Shown here: piece after piece, positions 38,525 to 46,966 of the stretch
Layout: each line of letters opens with the position of its first letter
Numbering within the stretch: position 1 is the first letter of the stretch
From: Dokdonella sp.
Lineage (GTDB): Bacteria > Pseudomonadota > Gammaproteobacteria > Xanthomonadales > Rhodanobacteraceae
DNA length: 64,000 bases
Assembly (NCBI RefSeq): GCF_017744955.1
Contig: NZ_JAGIAG010000005.1
Location: 248,001 to 312,000, forward strand
Direction: 5' to 3'
Position numbers and translations under genes: made by a program
The notes under the pieces: generated by a model
What the model was told of the DNA's origin: nothing
Databases searched by the model: none
What the model saw: the letters and a program-made list of their open reading frames with translations, nothing else

Positions 38525-38632
38525 GGGACCTCCGGCGTGCGCTGTGGAATCGGCTTGGATACGCGCTGGCGCCGAAAGGTTTACATGGAGCGAACGCGCC
38601 CGCATCGGCCGCGCCGGGCGCGGGCGCTCCGC

Positions 38633-39736
38633 TCAGAGGTCGAACCCGTCCTGGAAGATGACGTCGAACGCGGCGCCGACCTCGACCGCGCCGCTGTCGC
38701 ACCCCGCTCCGGCCGGACGCCCGCCGCCGCGCTGGTCGACGCGGATCGGGCATTGCGCGGCAGGGATGCGGTCGATCGCCGCGCTGCCGCCGCCCGGAAG
38801 CAGCGTCTGCGTCGGGCCGCCGTTGTTCGCCAGCGCCCCGAGCGACGGGTTGCCGGCGCCGTCGCCGGGCTGCGAGAACGGACACTGCGTCGCGCCGGAC
38901 CAGAGGTTGTAGCCGGCCGAGATCAGCACGCCGTCGCAATTGCCGCCACTGTTGTCGGCCAGGATCGAGCGGCCGACCGTCAGCGTCGCGCTGGCGCTGC
39001 CTTCGTTGTAGACGCCGCCGCCGAACGTCGCGCTGTTGCCGACGGCGGTGACCTGGTCGACGCGGCTCGCGCCGCTGCCTTCCTGGTAGAAGGCCGCGCC
39101 GCCGACGGCGCTGTTGGTCGTGAAGGTGGAATTGAGCACCGTCGTCGTCGAGCTGCTGTAGATCGCGCCGCCGTGGCGCGCGGCCTGGTTGCCGGTGAAC
39201 GTGCTGGCGCGCACGACCAGCGTGCCGTTGAGGTTGGCGATCGCGCCGCCGTCGTCGGCGGTGTTGCGATTGCCGCTGAACGTGCTCGACTGCACCAGCA
39301 GGAGTCCGTCGTTGGCCACCGCCGCGCCGCCGGAAACGTTGTCCTGCATGCGCACGCGATCCAGCCGCAGCGTGCCGAAATTCTCCAGCGCGTGGACGTC
39401 GCCCTGCTTGCCGCGCCGCAAGGTGAGGCCACGCAAGGTCGCGTTGGCACTGGCGAAGACCTGGAAGAACGGCGAGGTGCCGCCGCCGTCGAAGGTGATC
39501 GTGCCGCCGCCGTCGACGACCACCGCGTGCGCGATCGTCTTGTATCCGGTGAACGCGATCGTCGCGGTGCCGCAACTGAAGGTGATGCGGCCGCCGCCGC
39601 TGCCGTCGACGCTGCCGAGCACGGCCTGGAAGCCCGCCTCGTCGCACTGCGTGACGACGCCGTCCGCCGCCCTCGCCGTCGATCCGCAGGCTGCCGCGCA
39701 GAGCGCGAGCAGGTACCACCCCGTCTTGCCGTTCAT
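38633..39736 (-). CDS. Secreted right-handed beta-helix protein with C-terminal tail
   Basis: 367 residues starting at the ATG at 39736 (GAGGGGA upstream), with a signal peptide (LLALCAAACGSTARAA). From residue 60 the sequence shows polymorphic outer-membrane-protein/pectate-lyase-like turns such as STFSGNRNTADDGGAIANLN and STFTGNQAARHGGAIYSSST. NPSLGALANNGGPTQTLLPG with the later CPIRVDQRG and CDSGAVE is the block that usually closes the choice-of-anchor beta-helix. It ends VIFQDGFDL, the shared tail. Confidence 0.85.
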   Translation of the reverse strand: MNGKTGWYLLALCAAACGSTARAADGVVTQCDEAGFQAVLGSVDGSGGGRITFSCGTATIAFTGYKTIAHAVVVDGGGTITFDGGGTSPFFQVFASANATLRGLTLRRGKQGDVHALENFGTLRLDRVRMQDNVSGGAAVANDGLLLVQSSTFSGNRNTADDGGAIANLNGTLVVRASTFTGNQAARHGGAIYSSSTTTVLNSTFTTNSAVGGAAFYQEGSGASRVDQVTAVGNSATFGGGVYNEGSASATLTVGRSILADNSGGNCDGVLISAGYNLWSGATQCPFSQPGDGAGNPSLGALANNGGPTQTLLPGGGSAAIDRIPAAQCPIRVDQRGGGRPAGAGCDSGAVEVGAAFDVIFQDGFDL

Positions 39737-39846
39737 GTCATCCCCTCGTCGGTCCGGACTGCGAGCGAGGCCGCGTCGCGCGTCCTCGATTCGAGAAACG
39801 CCCAACGGCCGCCGAACGTGACACGAGACGCCGCGGTGTCGCGCGA

Positions 39847-40650
39847 TCAGCGCGCTTCTTCCGCCTTGGCGCGGTCCCACAGCGCGTCCTGCTCGGCCAG
39901 CGACTTGTCCGCCAGCGCTTCGCCGGCGGCGGCGGCGAACGCCTCCATGCGCCGGAAGCGGCGCTCGAACTTCGCGTTCGCGTGGCGCAAGGCCTGCGAG
40001 ACGTCCACCTCGGCGTGCCGCGCCAGGTTGACGCAGACGAACAGCACGTCGCCGATCTCGTCGGTCAGCCGCGCGCGTTCCCTGCCGGCGGCGAACTCGG
40101 CGCGCACCTCGTCGATCTCCTCGTGCAGCTTGTCGAACACCGGATTCACGTCCGGCCAGTCGAAGCCGACGCGGGCCGCCTTCTTCTGCAGCTTCAACGC
40201 GCGCTGCCACTCCGGCAGCCCGCGCGAGATGCCGGCCAGCGCGCTGGTGTCGGCCTCGCCCTTGGCCGCTCGCTCGTCCGCCTTCAGGGCTTCCCAGTTC
40301 ACCGTCTGCGCGACGGCCGATTCCACGCGCGCGTCGGCGAACACGTGCGGATGGCGACGCACCATCTTCTCGCAGATCGAGGCGACCACGTCGCCGAACG
40401 CGAAGTGGCCGGCCTCCTCGGCCATGCGCGCATGGAACACCACCTGCAGCAGCAGATCGCCGAGTTCGTCGCGCAGATCCGCGTAGTCGCGCCGGTCGAT
40501 CGCGTCGGCGACCTCGTAGGCCTCCTCGATCGTGTACGGCGCGATCGTCTCGAAGGTCTGCTCGACGTCCCACGGACAGCCGCGCTCGCGATCGCGCAGG
40601 CGCGCCATGATGGCGAGCAGGTCGTCGATGTGGGGTTTGGATGTCGTCAT
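39847..40650 (-). CDS. mazG: Nucleoside triphosphate pyrophosphohydrolase MazG
   Basis: 267 residues, the usual length, with two MazG domains. The first has CPWDVEQTFETIAPYTIEEA and the E-x-x-E...E-x-x-D metal motif (EEAYEV, RDELGDLLLQVVFHA). The second repeats it (HEEIDEVRAEF, DEIGDVLFVCVNLARH). It hydrolyses NTPs, including (p)ppGpp-related and damaged nucleotides. The start lies 12 bp from a 34-bp perfect inverted repeat, and no good ribosome-binding site is visible between them. Confidence 0.93.
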   Translation of the reverse strand: MTTSKPHIDDLLAIMARLRDRERGCPWDVEQTFETIAPYTIEEAYEVADAIDRRDYADLRDELGDLLLQVVFHARMAEEAGHFAFGDVVASICEKMVRRHPHVFADARVESAVAQTVNWEALKADERAAKGEADTSALAGISRGLPEWQRALKLQKKAARVGFDWPDVNPVFDKLHEEIDEVRAEFAAGRERARLTDEIGDVLFVCVNLARHAEVDVSQALRHANAKFERRFRRMEAFAAAAGEALADKSLAEQDALWDRAKAEEAR

Positions 40651-40662
40651 GAGTAGGTAAGG

Positions 40663-40739
40663 GCGAGGAACGAGGAACTAGGAGTGAGGAACGAGAAAAG
40701 CTCCCTCTCGTTCCTCACTCCTAGTTCCTCGTTCCTCGC
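40663..40739. repeat. Perfect 34-bp inverted repeat built of 7-mers
   Basis: The arm at 40663-40696 is an exact reverse complement of 40706-40739, with a 9-nt loop. The arm itself repeats 7-mers (GAGGAAC, GAGGAAC, TAGGAGT, GAGGAAC). It fills nearly all of the cysQ-mazG spacer and would form a very stable RNA hairpin; it could attenuate mazG translation or protect the cysQ end. Perfect identity of the arms suggests recent origin or active maintenance. Confidence 0.85.
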
Positions 40740-40740
40740 T

Positions 40741-41547
40741 TCACGGTTTCACCAGCAGCGCCGACCAGTCCGCGTCGCGGTCGCCGACCGCGAAGAAATC
40801 CGGATTCAGCAGCGAATCGCGCGTGTTGTAGCGCAGCGGCGCGCCGTCGAAGTCGAGCACGGCGCCGCCGGCCTGTTCGAGCACGCATTGGCCGGCCGCG
40901 GTGTCCCATTCCGAAGTCGGGCCGAGGCGCAGGTACAGATCGGCTTCGGCCGCGGCGATGCGCAGGAACTTCAACGACGAACCGAGCGGCAGCTTCGCGC
41001 AGGGACCGAGCCGCGCCAGCAGATGCGCCTCGTGCTCGGAGCCGTGCGAGCGGCTGCCGGCGACGATCAGCGGCGAGCCGCGCCGGCGCGTGCCGACGCG
41101 GCGCGGCTTGGCGCCGGCGCTGTCGGCGAACCAGGCGCCGCCGCCGTCCCAGGCCACCGCGAGTTCGCCGCCGACCGGCTTCTGCACCGCGCCGAGCACC
41201 GGACGGTGCGCGTCGATCAGCGCGATGTTGACGGTGAACTCGCCGTTGCGCTTGACGAACTCGCGCGTGCCGTCGAGCGGATCGACCAGCCAGTAGCGCG
41301 ACCAGCGCGAGCGCTCGCTCCAGGCGACGTCGGCCGACTCCTCCGACAGCACCGGCAGGTCCGGCGTCAGCTCGCGCAGGCTCGCCACGATCAGCCGGTG
41401 CGCGGCGAGATCGGCCGCGGTCAGCGGCGTGCGGTCGTCCTTCTGCGTGACCGCGAAATCCGATTCGTAGACTTCGAGAATCGCCGCGGCCGCGCGTTCG
41501 GCGATCGCGCCGGCGGCGCGCGCCAGGGATTCGAGCGAAGCGCTCAT
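40741..41547 (-). CDS. cysQ: 3'(2'),5'-bisphosphate nucleotidase CysQ
   Basis: 268 residues of the inositol monophosphatase fold. Motifs are LSEESADVAW, WLVDPLDGTREFVKRNGEFT (metal-binding D-P-L-D-G-T), and SEWDTAAGQCVLEQAGGAVL near the C-terminus. It removes the 3' phosphate from PAP/PAPS, a product of sulfate assimilation. The ATG overlaps the nudE stop (ATGA). Confidence 0.92.
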   Translation of the reverse strand: MSASLESLARAAGAIAERAAAAILEVYESDFAVTQKDDRTPLTAADLAAHRLIVASLRELTPDLPVLSEESADVAWSERSRWSRYWLVDPLDGTREFVKRNGEFTVNIALIDAHRPVLGAVQKPVGGELAVAWDGGGAWFADSAGAKPRRVGTRRRGSPLIVAGSRSHGSEHEAHLLARLGPCAKLPLGSSLKFLRIAAAEADLYLRLGPTSEWDTAAGQCVLEQAGGAVLDFDGAPLRYNTRDSLLNPDFFAVGDRDADWSALLVKP

Positions 41548-42104
41548 GGCTGCGGCCGGAAGCGACCGGCGAGGTATTCGCGCGCGATGAACAGCGCAGC
41601 GATCGAACGGCCTTCGGTCACGTCGGGCTGTTCGAGCAGGACGTGCAGTTCGGACAGTTTCCACGGCACCACTTCGAGTTCCTCCGGTTCGTCGCCGACC
41701 AGGCGCTCCGGATACAGCTCGCGCGCGAGTACGACGTGGGTCATCGCGGTCATGTAGTTCGGCGACAGCGACAGGCGGCCGAGGATATGCAGCTCGCGCG
41801 CGCCGTAGCCGACCTCTTCCTTCAGCTCGCGATCGGCGCCCTGCTCGACCGTCTCGTCGCGATCGAGCCGTCCCTTCGGCAGGCCGAGTTCGTAGCGGTC
41901 GATGCCGACCGCGTACTCGCGCACCAGCAGCACGGTGTCGTGGTCCAGCATCGGCACGATGATGACGGCGCCGAGACCGGAACTGCGCAGGCGCTCGAAG
42001 GTGCGCTGCTGCCCGTTGGAGAACTCGAGATCGACCTGTTCCAGCCGCAGGAAACGGCTCGTCTCGACGGAACGGGTCTCGTGGATGATCGGCGGCTTGG
42101 GCAT
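41544..42104 (-). CDS. nudE: ADP-sugar/ADP-compound hydrolase NudE
   Basis: 186 residues with the Nudix box GRLDRDETVEQGADRELKEE followed by VGYG. The N-terminal strands (RLEQVDLEFSNGQQRTFERL) match NudE, which hydrolyses ADP-ribose, NADH and AP3A-type dinucleotides. The start at 42104 (MPKPPII) fits E. coli NudE length. It is coupled to cysQ, a pairing seen in other gammaproteobacteria. Confidence 0.9.
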   Translation of the reverse strand: MPKPPIIHETRSVETSRFLRLEQVDLEFSNGQQRTFERLRSSGLGAVIIVPMLDHDTVLLVREYAVGIDRYELGLPKGRLDRDETVEQGADRELKEEVGYGARELHILGRLSLSPNYMTAMTHVVLARELYPERLVGDEPEELEVVPWKLSELHVLLEQPDVTEGRSIAALFIAREYLAGRFRPQP

Positions 42105-42144
42105 GCCGCAATTGTACGGGACTGCGCCGCGCGGCGACGCGCCT

Positions 42145-43149
42145 TCACGGCAACGCGTCGGACCAGTTCCACCACCAGTGCTTGGGTTGGCGCGAAATCC
42201 GCCGCCACCAGGCGTCGATCGCGGCATGGTCGCCGGCGATCCACGCGTCGCGATGCGCACTGTCCGCGGCGGAGAGCCCCAAGGCCGTCGCGAGCCGCGG
42301 ATACAGCGCGCTCCGCGCCAGCGCGGGATGGCGCGTCAGCAGACTGAGCAACGTGAAGGCATCGGCATCGTCGGCCGTCGCCGCGACACGTTCGGACAGC
42401 ACGGCGACGCCGGCCGCCGACTCGTCTCCGGCGTCCAGCGCCTGCTCGAACTCGTGCACGGCCTGCGCGAAAGCCGCCGTGGCCTCGGGGCGCAGCGGCG
42501 TCGTCGCGCGCCCGCCGGCGAAATCGATGGCGAAGCCGGACGGCAGCAGGATCTCCTCCGCGCCGAGCCGATAGACGACCCAACCGCTGCGCACGTAGAC
42601 GCGGCCGCGGCCGTCGGCGTTCTTCCACACCTCGAAGTCGCAGCCGAGATCGACGACTTCGGCGGCGCCCTCGTCGACGCCGAAATAGCCCGGCGGCGCC
42701 CAGATGCGCGCGCGCAGATGGCCGTCGTCGAGGCTGACGCGGTGCCGTCCGCTGCGCGTCTCCAACAGACGCAGGCGCGAGCGCGGCGACAGCTCGATGC
42801 GGCCGATGCGCGCGACGGCGACGTTCAGCGATTCGCGCGCGCCGGTCTCGAGCACGCCGCCGGGCGCAAGCGGGTGGCGCGCCGCGCCGGCGAGGTCGAC
42901 CTGCCACGGCCGCCCTTCGCTCCAGCCGAACCGGTAGGCATAGCCGGCGTACAGCAGCAGGCTCGCCGCCAGCGCGGCGGCGAGCACCGCCGCGAAACCG
43001 CGCCGCCGTCGCGGCGGCGCGATCCGCTTCGGCGGCCACTCGCCGATGCCGCGTCCGGCCACGGCGTACGGCGCGAGCAATGCGCGCAGCCGGCGCAGCT
43101 CCGCGTCGCCTTCCGCGGTGGGATTCCACAAGGCGTCGTCGTCACGCAT
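42145..43149 (-). CDS. FecR-like membrane protein, probable anti-sigma partner
   Basis: 334 residues beginning at the ATG at 43149, which overlaps the sigma-factor stop by 8 bp. A cytoplasmic part of about 45 residues precedes one membrane segment (FAAVLAAALAASLLLYAGYA). The periplasmic part has FecR-like strands: PGGVLETGARESLNVAVARI, LSPRSRLRLLETRSGRHRVS, FEVWKNADGRGRVYVRSGWV. It should hold or activate the ECF sigma factor encoded with it, by analogy to FecI/FecR; the N-terminal zinc-binding anti-sigma motif is absent. Confidence 0.78.
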   Translation of the reverse strand: MRDDDALWNPTAEGDAELRRLRALLAPYAVAGRGIGEWPPKRIAPPRRRRGFAAVLAAALAASLLLYAGYAYRFGWSEGRPWQVDLAGAARHPLAPGGVLETGARESLNVAVARIGRIELSPRSRLRLLETRSGRHRVSLDDGHLRARIWAPPGYFGVDEGAAEVVDLGCDFEVWKNADGRGRVYVRSGWVVYRLGAEEILLPSGFAIDFAGGRATTPLRPEATAAFAQAVHEFEQALDAGDESAAGVAVLSERVAATADDADAFTLLSLLTRHPALARSALYPRLATALGLSAADSAHRDAWIAGDHAAIDAWWRRISRQPKHWWWNWSDALP

Positions 43150-43705
43150 TTCGCACCTCCGCGATGTCCGCGCGCTCCAGCCCGAGCGCGGCACGCAGCT
43201 TCGCCATGCCGCGATGCAGGTTCACGCGCACCGATTCCGGCGTGAGTCCGGTCAGCGCGGCGATCTCCGGCCCGCCGAGCCCTTCGACCAGACGCAGCGT
43301 CAACGTCTCGCGATACGCCTCCGGCAAGGTCGCCAGCGCGCGCAGGACGCGCTCGGCATCGGCGCGATCTTCCGGCGAGGCCGCCGTCGACGCGCGCTCG
43401 GGCGACTCGCCGACCGGGTGTTCCCAAGTCGCCGCCATCGGCATGCGCCGCGCGATGGTGGCGATCCACGGCCCGAACTTGTGCTCTTCCTTCAGCTGCG
43501 CCAGACGCGCGAAGGCGAGCGCGAAGCATTCCTGCGTCGCCTCGTCCGCCAGCGCAGGGCGGCAACGGCCGAGCAGGATGCCGTGCACCAGCGGCGCGAA
43601 GCGGCGGTACAGGAGCGCGTACGCGTGCTGCTCGCCGCGCCGCGCCTCGCGCACGCGGCACGCCACCTCGAACGCCTGGATCGGACCGCCGGCCGGCTCG
43701 TGCAA
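43142..43705 (-). CDS. ECF-subfamily RNA polymerase sigma factor
   Basis: 187 residues with sigma region 2 (EQHAYALLYRRFAPLVHGIL, DEATQECFALAFARL) and region 4 (LPEAYRETLTLRLVEGLGGP, TGLTPESVRVNLHRGMAKLR). The FecR-like gene follows directly. A perfect inverted repeat lies 47-75 bp upstream in the divergent intergenic region. Confidence 0.9.
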   Translation of the reverse strand: MHEPAGGPIQAFEVACRVREARRGEQHAYALLYRRFAPLVHGILLGRCRPALADEATQECFALAFARLAQLKEEHKFGPWIATIARRMPMAATWEHPVGESPERASTAASPEDRADAERVLRALATLPEAYRETLTLRLVEGLGGPEIAALTGLTPESVRVNLHRGMAKLRAALGLERADIAEVRNA

Positions 43706-43751
43706 TGCAGCTCCTTGCTCGTCGTCGATGAAGAGGGGACGACCGCGCGAA

Positions 43752-43780
43752 GCGTTAACCGCCTCCGCGTCGGTTAACGC
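43752..43780. promoter_or_regulatory. Inverted repeat in a divergent promoter region
   Basis: GCGTTAACCG and CGGTTAACGC form a perfect 10-bp inverted repeat with a 9-nt spacer. It lies between the starts of the sigma-factor gene (43705) and the dioxygenase-like gene (43830). Size and spacing fit an operator for a dimeric regulator of one or both genes; the factor is unknown. Confidence 0.5.
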
Positions 43781-43829
43781 CGCGCACCCGCGAGCGCTCT
43801 CTCAGGCGTCCCCCGTCGAGGAATCCACC

Positions 43830-45335
43830 ATGCCCCGTTGGCTCGGCCTTATCCTGCTCTGGCTCGCCTCGTTCGTCCAAGCACAAAGCGGCCTGCCGCG
43901 CTGGGATGCGTTGCCGGCGGTCGACGTGCAGCACCTGCAAGGCGCCTACGCCGGTCGCACCCTGTGCCCGATGTGCGAGCACGGCTACGACGCCGGCCTG
44001 CTGGTGTTCCTGCCCTCGCGCACCGCGCCGGACGACGCGGCACGCATCGCGCGGGCCTTGCGCACTGCCGTCGCCGACATCGGCAGCGAGCGTTTCCGCG
44101 GCTTCCTGATCCTGACTGGCGAGCCGCCTTCGCCGGCATTGCTCGGCGCCGTCGCGGCCGCGGATGCGAACTGGTACGTCGCGCACCTGGCGCCGGCCGG
44201 GCTCGACGCCGCCTCGCGCGAATTCGCGCTGCCGCTCGGCACGCTCGCGCAAGGGCACGTGTTCGCGCAGCGGCGTCTGCTGTGGCGCTTCGATCCGCTC
44301 GCGGGCGATTGGCAGGCGCCGCTGGACGCGCAGGCGCGCTACGCGATGAGCTTCCTACAGGCGAACTACGCGCAGGCTTCCGCCGACGACGATCCGGAGA
44401 CGCCGAAAGGCCGTCTCTGGCTCGCGCCGAACCGCTTGTCGTCGAGTGCGACGCTCGCCGCGTCTCCGCAGACGACCGCGCCACGCGTGTGTTTCGCCGA
44501 CGCGACGTCGACGCCGCGCGCCGATTCCCTCCTCGCCCTGCGCGCACCGGACTCGACCTCGCCGCAGCGCATCGCCTGGGCGCGCAGCGACGACTCCGGC
44601 TGCATGTCGATCGAAGGCGCGCGGAACGTGTCGCGCCTGCACGTCGAAGTCTTCACCTCGCTGCGCGAGCCGGCCTCCGCCGAGATCGACGCGCGTTCGC
44701 TGCATGCCGATCGCCCGCGCACGGTGCGCCTCGACACGGCCGTCGACACCGGCGTGACCGGCCGGGAGATCGTCGTCGGCGCGCCGTGCGAGGGCTGCGA
44801 AGCGGTCTTCGACGGCCTGCCCGCGCGGCTCGATTCCCGTGGCCACATCGCACCGTCCGCCGAGCCCGGCGAGCCGCTGGAATTGGCCGGCATCGTGCGC
44901 GACGCGAACGGACGGCCGCGCCCCGGCATCGTCGTCTACGCCTACCACACCGATCGCGGCGGCCTCTATCCGCGCGATCCGCGCCTCTCCGGCGAGACCG
45001 CCCGCCACGGCCGCCTGCGCGGCTGGGCGCGCACGGATGCCGAGGGACGCTACGCGTTCCTCACCATCCGTCCCGGCGGCTACCCCGGCGAAGCCGTGCC
45101 GCAGCACGTGCATCTGCACGTGATCGAACCCGGCCGCTGCACCTACTACCTCGGCGACGTGCTGTTCACCGACGATCCGCGCCTGACGCCGGCGCTGCGT
45201 GCGCGCGAACGCGACGCGCACGGCGGCAGCGGCATCGTGGAGCCGCGGCGCGATCGCCAGGGACGCTGGAGCGTGCAGCGCGACGTCGTGCTCGGGCTCG
45301 GCGTGCCCGGCTACGAACGCTGCGCGTCGCGATGA
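43830..45335 (+). CDS. Secreted intradiol-dioxygenase-like protein with an N-terminal thioredoxin-like domain
   Basis: 501 residues with a signal peptide (LGLILLWLASFVQA). Residues about 25-170 contain LCPMCEHGYDAGLLVFLPSR, a thioredoxin-like strand and C-x-x-C turn. From about residue 350 it matches the beta fold of protocatechuate 3,4-dioxygenase: VRDANGRPRPGIVVYAYHTD, GLYPRDPRLSGETA, GRYAFLTIRPGGYP and VPQHVHLHVIEPG. The iron ligands expected (two tyrosines, two histidines) can be placed in these segments. Export and the fused domain make classic aromatic-ring cleavage in the cytoplasm unlikely. It is divergent from the ECF sigma gene. Confidence 0.8.
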   Translation: MPRWLGLILLWLASFVQAQSGLPRWDALPAVDVQHLQGAYAGRTLCPMCEHGYDAGLLVFLPSRTAPDDAARIARALRTAVADIGSERFRGFLILTGEPPSPALLGAVAAADANWYVAHLAPAGLDAASREFALPLGTLAQGHVFAQRRLLWRFDPLAGDWQAPLDAQARYAMSFLQANYAQASADDDPETPKGRLWLAPNRLSSSATLAASPQTTAPRVCFADATSTPRADSLLALRAPDSTSPQRIAWARSDDSGCMSIEGARNVSRLHVEVFTSLREPASAEIDARSLHADRPRTVRLDTAVDTGVTGREIVVGAPCEGCEAVFDGLPARLDSRGHIAPSAEPGEPLELAGIVRDANGRPRPGIVVYAYHTDRGGLYPRDPRLSGETARHGRLRGWARTDAEGRYAFLTIRPGGYPGEAVPQHVHLHVIEPGRCTYYLGDVLFTDDPRLTPALRARERDAHGGSGIVEPRRDRQGRWSVQRDVVLGLGVPGYERCASR

Positions 45336-45342
45336 AGGCGGA

Positions 45343-46155
45343 TCAGGCGCGCGCGAACAGCGCCAACGCCTGCGCGTGCAGCGCCGGCGTGCCGGCCAGC
45401 GCGCTGCGCGTGTCGAGGCCGATCGCACCGCCGTCGAGATCGGTGAACGTGCCGCCGGCCTCGCGCACGATCACCACCAGCGGCGCGATGTCGAGGATGT
45501 TGAGGTCCGATTCGACCACCAGGTCGATCGCGCCGCGCGCGAGCAGGTGGTAGTGCAGGAAATCGCCGTAGCCGCGGATGCGGCCGACGCGGCGCACCAG
45601 GTCGGCATAAGCGTTCCAGCGCGCCGGCGCGCCGGCGAGGGATTTGAGGTTGCCGGTCGAGAGCGCGGTCGCCGGGCCGAATTCCGCCACGCCGGAGACG
45701 CGCAGCGAATGCACCGCACCGTCGCGACCGCGCAGGAACGCGCCGCCGCCGCGCACCGCCCACGCGCGTTCGCCGTACTCGCCGGCGGCGGATACGCCGA
45801 GCACCAGTTCGCCGGCGTGCATCAGCGCGATCTGCGTCGAGAACATCGGATAGCCGCGCACGAAGGCCTTGGTGCCGTCGATCGGATCGATCAGCCACAG
45901 GAAGTCGCCGTCGCCTTCGCGGCCTTCCTCCTCGCCGTAGAACGCGTGCTGCGGAAAGGTTTCGCGCAGCACGCGCTTGATCACGGCCTCGGCTTCGCGG
46001 TCGGCCTCGGTCACCGGCGTCGCATCGGCCTTGGTCACGACCGAGAAATCCTGCGCGCGATAGCGCGGCAGCACGATCGCCTCGGCCGCGTCGGCGGCAC
46101 GCTGCGCCGCGGCGAGCGCCTGCGCGAGGAACTCCGGCGCCGGCGCGGCGCTCAC
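45343..46155 (-). CDS. Inositol-monophosphatase-family phosphatase (histidinol-phosphatase-like)
   Basis: 270 residues with FYGEEEGREG, LWLIDPIDGTKAFVRGYPMF and LNILDIAPLVVIVREAGGTF, the metal and catalytic motifs of the family. The opening (PRYRAQDFSVVTKADATPVT) and the GTKAFVRGYPMF loop fit HisN-type histidinol-phosphate phosphatases better than IMPase. Its GTG overlaps the gspN stop (GTGA), so it is read from the secretion operon although its job is unrelated. It is distinct in sequence from the CysQ 4 kb away. Confidence 0.85.
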   Translation of the reverse strand: MSAAPAPEFLAQALAAAQRAADAAEAIVLPRYRAQDFSVVTKADATPVTEADREAEAVIKRVLRETFPQHAFYGEEEGREGDGDFLWLIDPIDGTKAFVRGYPMFSTQIALMHAGELVLGVSAAGEYGERAWAVRGGGAFLRGRDGAVHSLRVSGVAEFGPATALSTGNLKSLAGAPARWNAYADLVRRVGRIRGYGDFLHYHLLARGAIDLVVESDLNILDIAPLVVIVREAGGTFTDLDGGAIGLDTRSALAGTPALHAQALALFARA

Positions 46156-46919
46156 CGGAACTTGATCATCTGACCGTGCACCACGAAGCGGGTCGAGCCG
46201 TCCGGCTGCGGCTCGCCGATGCGGCGCAGCATCTCGGCGACCTGTTCGTCGCCGTTGCGTGGCGACAGCGTGGCCTGCGCGTCGAGCACGTTGAAGCCGA
46301 TCTTGAAATTGCCGTCAACGGCGAGATTGCCGCTGCCGTCGTCGCGCGCCTGGCCGCCGATGCTGCCGTCCGGCTGCGAGGCGAACTCGCCCAGGATGTC
46401 GGGCAGATGCGTCTCGGCCTGGCCGGCGACGCCGGCACCGCTCCAGCGCGCGTTGCCGCTGGCGTCGCTGAGCGCGGTGGTGGCGAACTTGGCCTGGTTG
46501 ACCACGCCGCTGATCGTGCCGAGCAGCTTGGCGCCGCCGAGATCGAGACTGGTGGCGAGCAGTTCGGCCGGCACGCTGAAGCGCATCTCGTGCACCTGCA
46601 TCGAACCGTCACCGTTGCGCGTCATCGTGCCGGCGGCGTCGACGTCGGCACCCTTGATGCGCACGTCGGCGACGAAGCGGCCGTCGAACAGCGGCGCCTT
46701 CTGCGCGCGCCATTCGATCTCGCCCAGATCGCGGCCGAGCACGCTGACACCGTCGGCATGGCCGTCCCACAGCGTGCCGCTGACGCCGGTGAGCGTGACC
46801 GGACCGAGGTAATTGGCGCCGTAGCGCACGGCGAAGCTGGCCGGCAGCTTCCAGAAGAACCAGCCGGCGGCGAGGAGGCCGAGCACGACGAGCAGCAACA
46901 GGATCTTGAAGGTTCGCAT
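46152..46919 (-). CDS. gspN: Type II secretion system protein N
   Basis: About 255 residues. One N-terminal membrane anchor (TFKILLLLVVLGLLAAGWFF) leads to a periplasmic beta-rich domain with GVSGTLWDGHADGV, typical of GspN, and FDGRFVADVRIKGADVDAAG. GspN is an accessory protein of the secretion machine found in a subset of systems. I use the ATG at 46919 (AAGAGA upstream); one at 46940 would add seven residues. Confidence 0.85.
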   Translation of the reverse strand: MRTFKILLLLVVLGLLAAGWFFWKLPASFAVRYGANYLGPVTLTGVSGTLWDGHADGVSVLGRDLGEIEWRAQKAPLFDGRFVADVRIKGADVDAAGTMTRNGDGSMQVHEMRFSVPAELLATSLDLGGAKLLGTISGVVNQAKFATTALSDASGNARWSGAGVAGQAETHLPDILGEFASQPDGSIGGQARDDGSGNLAVDGNFKIGFNVLDAQATLSPRNGDEQVAEMLRRIGEPQPDGSTRFVVHGQMIKFR

Positions 46920-46966
46920 CGTTCTCTTTCGTGGATTCATTGCGATGGAGACGGGCATTCAGCCCG

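Noticed and set aside
40741..46155. cysQ and the gene at 45343 as a recent duplication
   Set aside because: They share only the family motifs; the rest of the sequences differ, so they are separate members of the inositol monophosphatase superfamily.
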